In this document: one piece after another, positions 61,509 to 64,000 of the stretch | How the letters are laid out: every line of letters begins with the position of its first letter | Numbering within the stretch: the stretch's first letter is position 1 | Position numbers and translations under genes: made by a program | Assembly (NCBI RefSeq): GCF_001636425.1 | Contig: NZ_KV440953.1 | Coordinates: forward strand, 1,562,847 to 1,626,846 | Reading direction: 5' to 3' | DNA from: Heyndrickxia acidicola | GTDB lineage: Bacteria > Bacillota > Bacilli > Bacillales > Bacillaceae_C | Length of the DNA: 64,000 nucleotides | The notes under the pieces: generated by a model | Seen by the model: the letters and a program-made list of their open reading frames with translations, nothing else | What the model was told of the DNA's origin: nothing | Database searches by the model: none

Positions 61509-61668
61509 GAAATAATCATTATAGGATTAACATAATCTGTAAAGAAGCATAAGCTCATATTCTATTGTCGCCAACATTGAATACATTAAAACATTTGGTA
61601 TTCAATCATTTTTTAAATTCTTCTTTAGACCAATTAAACCCAATAGCAATAAAGCTTATCAAAAAGGC

Positions 61669-61704
61669 CAAAAAAAGAGAGCAAAGCCATATAAGCTCTA
61701 CTCT
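61669..61704 (-). terminator. recA terminator
   Basis: Minus strand AGAGTAGAGC-TTATATG-GCTTTGCTCT then TTTTTTT. Confidence 0.8.
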
Positions 61705-61719
61705 CAGCCTTTACGTTGT

Positions 61720-62757
61720 TTATTCTAAATGAAATTCCTCTTGCCCTTCATCTTCCGGAGCAATTTTTTCTTCGTCCAGCCCGAAATAATCGCGCACCTT
61801 TAGCATAATTTCATTGCGAAGATCCCGATTTTCTTTTAAGAATAATTTTGCATTTTCACGGCCTTGCCCCAATCTTTCATCATTATAAGAATACCAGGAG
61901 CCGCTCTTTTGAATAATATCAATCTCAGAAGCCATATCAATAAGCTCACCTTCTTTTGAAATACCTTCTCCGTACATAATATCCACTTCAGCTACACGGA
62001 AAGGAGGCGCAACTTTATTTTTGACCACTTTGATTTTTGTTTTATTACCTACAATATCATTTCCTTGCTTTAATTGTTCAGCACGGCGCACTTCCAAACG
62101 AACAGAAGAATAGAATTTAAGCGCACGTCCACCCGGAGTTGTTTCCGGATTTCCAAACATAACCCCAACCTTTTCCCTGATCTGGTTGATGAAAATGGCA
62201 ATGGTTTTTGATTTATTAATTGCACCTGAAAGCTTACGTAATGCCTGCGACATTAAGCGAGCCTGAAGGCCGACATGGGAGTCTCCCATTTCCCCTTCAA
62301 TTTCCGCCTTAGGCACAAGGGCAGCAACAGAGTCAATGACAATAATATCAATTGCCCCGCTGCGCACCAATGCTTCTGCAATTTCTAAAGCCTGCTCACC
62401 CGTATCCGGCTGTGATAAAAGCAATTCATCAATATTTACGCCAAGTTTTTGGGAGTAAACAGGATCTAATGCATGCTCGGCATCAATAAACGCGGCTTGT
62501 CCGCCTTTCGCCTGAACTTCCGCAATGGCATGAAGTGCTACAGTTGTTTTACCAGAGCTTTCAGGTCCGTATATTTCAATTACACGGCCCCGCGGGTAAC
62601 CGCCAACTCCTAAAGCAACATCCAGTGCTAAAGATCCACTTGGTATCGTTGATATTTTACGGTCGGTCTGTTCACCCAACTTCATAATAGAGCCTTTGCC
62701 AAATTGTTTTTCTATTTGTTTAAGAGCCATATCTAAGGCTGCTTGACGATCATTCAC
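61720..62757 (-). CDS. recA: Recombinase RecA
   Basis: 345 aa. Walker [10 protein letters not shown], Walker [23 protein letters not shown], loop L2 [26 protein letters not shown], acidic C-terminus. Forms filaments on ssDNA and activates LexA cleavage. Preceded by a sigma-A promoter and SOS box. It may also be the trigger for prophage induction through ImmA. Confidence 0.98.
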   Translation of the reverse strand: MNDRQAALDMALKQIEKQFGKGSIMKLGEQTDRKISTIPSGSLALDVALGVGGYPRGRVIEIYGPESSGKTTVALHAIAEVQAKGGQAAFIDAEHALDPVYSQKLGVNIDELLLSQPDTGEQALEIAEALVRSGAIDIIVIDSVAALVPKAEIEGEMGDSHVGLQARLMSQALRKLSGAINKSKTIAIFINQIREKVGVMFGNPETTPGGRALKFYSSVRLEVRRAEQLKQGNDIVGNKTKIKVVKNKVAPPFRVAEVDIMYGEGISKEGELIDMASEIDIIQKSGSWYSYNDERLGQGRENAKLFLKENRDLRNEIMLKVRDYFGLDEEKIAPEDEGQEEFHLE

Positions 62758-62901
62758 AATATTTCCTCCCTTTATTCTTCTCTATTCTATCAATATGCTA
62801 AAGCAATAGTTGTTAACTAATAATATCTCCCAGCCATTCACATTAAATCTACTGTAATACCTAATTTACAGCTTTTCGTGCAAGGGATAATTTCTATTTT
62901 T

Positions 62902-62930
62902 ACTATACCCGTTTTTTTGTCATTTGCCAA
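62902..62930 (-). promoter_or_regulatory. recA promoter (sigma-A)
   Basis: Minus strand TTGGCA (62925-62930), 17-base spacer, TATAGT (62902-62907). Confidence 0.85.
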
Positions 62931-62939
62931 GTAAAAAAT

Positions 62940-62953
62940 CGAACATTTATTCG
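62940..62953. promoter_or_regulatory. LexA (SOS) box upstream of recA
   Basis: CGAACATTTATTCG, one mismatch to the Bacillus CGAACNNNNGTTCG box, 10 bases upstream of the -35. Confidence 0.82.
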
Positions 62954-63224
62954 TTTTTTTCGCAGGTGAAATCTATTGGAAAATCATCTTTTTTAATCGG
63001 CTAAAATATTAAAATAGCCTAATACTCATTGACTATAATAGAAAATCATCTTATTTTCTGACTATATTTCTCAAAGAGTGTTTTCGCAAATAATATAGCG
63101 CAGTGATGAAAATACTATTTTGTATTTGGACCGCATCGAGGTTTCTGTACGTATCCATTTCAAAATTTCATTACTGAACCTACTATATTTATCATATTTT
63201 AAGTCAATTAGAAGCTAGTTTATG

Positions 63225-63271
63225 AAAAAAGATTCAAAAGGCTGTGCAGAAAGCTTTTCACCTCTTGAATC
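63225..63271 (-). terminator. cinA terminator
   Basis: Minus strand GATTCAAGAGG...CCTTTTGAATC followed by TTTTTTC. Confidence 0.8.
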
Positions 63272-63282
63272 CGATAGAGTTT

Positions 63283-64000
63283 TTAATCATTTGTTTTTAA
63301 CTCAGCAAGCAGTAAATTTATGCCGTTCTTCACCGTCCGCACCCGATTATTATTCCGATTGCCAGCCAGCTTCAGCTCAGTAGTTTTTGTCTCTTTTCCT
63401 TTTATTGAAATCCCAATCCAGACGGTTCCCGACGGATGCCCTTCCAAGGTGTCCGGGCCTGCAACACCTGTAAAACTAATCCCAATATCTGTATCTAAAA
63501 GCGTCCGTATATTTTCAGCCAATTCACTTGCACATTCTTTGCTGACAGCGCCGAAAGTATCGAGCGTATCCTTTTTCACATTCACCAGCTTCATTTTAGC
63601 CTCATTGGAATAACAGACAATTCCACCTTTCAGCATCTTGCTCACGCCTGTAACAGATGCCATTTCTGACTGAAACAGACCCGCCGTTAAACTCTCCGCA
63701 CAGGATATGGTAAAGCTTTTCTTCTCAAGTGCTTTCAATAATTCCCTAATAAGGGAAGTCTCATTATATCCATAAAAATATTTCCCAACCCGCGACAGTA
63801 TCCTTTTCTCCATCTCATCGATCATTCGCTCTGCTTCATCACTGGAATGATGCTTAGCGGTAATTCGCAATGTTACCTCTCCATTGCCTGCATAAGGGGC
63901 AACCGTAGGATTTGTCTGCTGGTCTATAATGCTTTCTATTTCTGTCTCAAGCTGCGACTCTCCTATTCCAAAAAAACGCAGAACTCTCGATTCTATCTTT
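63283..64000 (-). CDS. cinA: CinA (competence/damage-inducible protein), C-terminal part (runs off the right edge)
   Basis: The frame stays open to the window edge, so the gene is 5'-truncated here; the ATG-like start at 63870 is not its real start. Visible are the end of the KH-like middle region (RVLRFFGIGESQLETEIES, PTVAPYAGNGEVTLRITAKH) and the C-terminal CinA domain (ISCAESLTAGLFQSEMASVTG, SFTGVAGPDTLEGHPSGTVWIG), a nicotinamide-mononucleotide-deamidase fold. Located upstream of recA as in other Bacilli. Confidence 0.92.
   Translation of the reverse strand, partial: KIESRVLRFFGIGESQLETEIESIIDQQTNPTVAPYAGNGEVTLRITAKHHSSDEAERMIDEMEKRILSRVGKYFYGYNETSLIRELLKALEKKSFTISCAESLTAGLFQSEMASVTGVSKMLKGGIVCYSNEAKMKLVNVKKDTLDTFGAVSKECASELAENIRTLLDTDIGISFTGVAGPDTLEGHPSGTVWIGISIKGKETKTTELKLAGNRNNNRVRTVKNGINLLLAELKTND

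Noticed and set aside
1-64000. CRISPR arrays, rRNA and tRNA genes
   Set aside because: I looked for regularly spaced direct repeats and for rRNA or tRNA signatures on both strands and saw none; short direct repeats near att and terS are too few to be CRISPR.

Overview
The window is from a low-GC, spore-forming Firmicute of the Bacillaceae (Bacillus or a close relative). The chromosomal part keeps the B. subtilis order cinA-recA-rny-ymdB-spoVS-miaB-ricA(ymcA)-cotE-mutS-mutL, all on the minus strand. It has typical Bacillaceae gene sizes, a LexA-type box before recA, and spore genes (spoVS, cotE).

Layout. 1-2135: host DNA downstream of mutL (a two-component system cut by the window edge, one small membrane protein, and the probable original mutL terminator). 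2136-48432: a complete, apparently intact prophage of about 46.3 kb inserted at the 3' end of mutL. It is bounded by a perfect 20-bp direct repeat (2136-2155 and 48413-48432), with GTGGTCAA integrase arm-type repeats just inside both ends. 48415-64000: the mutL-mutS-cotE-ricA-miaB-spoVS-ymdB-rny-recA-cinA block.

The prophage is a PBSX/skin-related, contractile-tailed phage. From the mutL side leftwards it carries: tyrosine integrase (plus strand); a two-gene cytosolic/4-TM module placed like lambda rexAB; an ImmR/ImmA-type repressor and protease; a divergent cro-like gene with an operator array; YqaJ/RecT recombination; a DnaD-type replication protein; small genes including a Spo0E-type phosphatase and a broken Spo0E copy; an HNH protein; a RelA/SpoT-domain protein; an ArpU-type late regulator; a HEPN protein; terminase, portal, MuF, protease/scaffold and capsid; connectors; sheath and tube; tail chaperones with a probable frameshift; tape measure; baseplate; fibres; XhlA/holin/endolysin. 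After lysis comes a cargo zone with an AAA ATPase + TOPRIM pair (PARIS/OLD-like) and a secreted beta-amylase with a CcpA cre site.

The most unusual feature lies between the fibre genes and lysis genes: two tandem cassettes, each made of a class-I cyclic-di-GMP (GEMM-I) riboswitch, a 100-codon paralogous gene of unknown function, and its own terminator. One has a near-consensus sigma-A promoter, so it can be expressed in the lysogen. Together with Spo0E, RelA/SpoT, beta-amylase and the defence-like modules, the prophage looks rich in genes that read or change host physiology (c-di-GMP, sporulation, alarmones/translation, starch use, superinfection). Functions of cargo genes are inferred from sequence motifs and position only; no searches were run.
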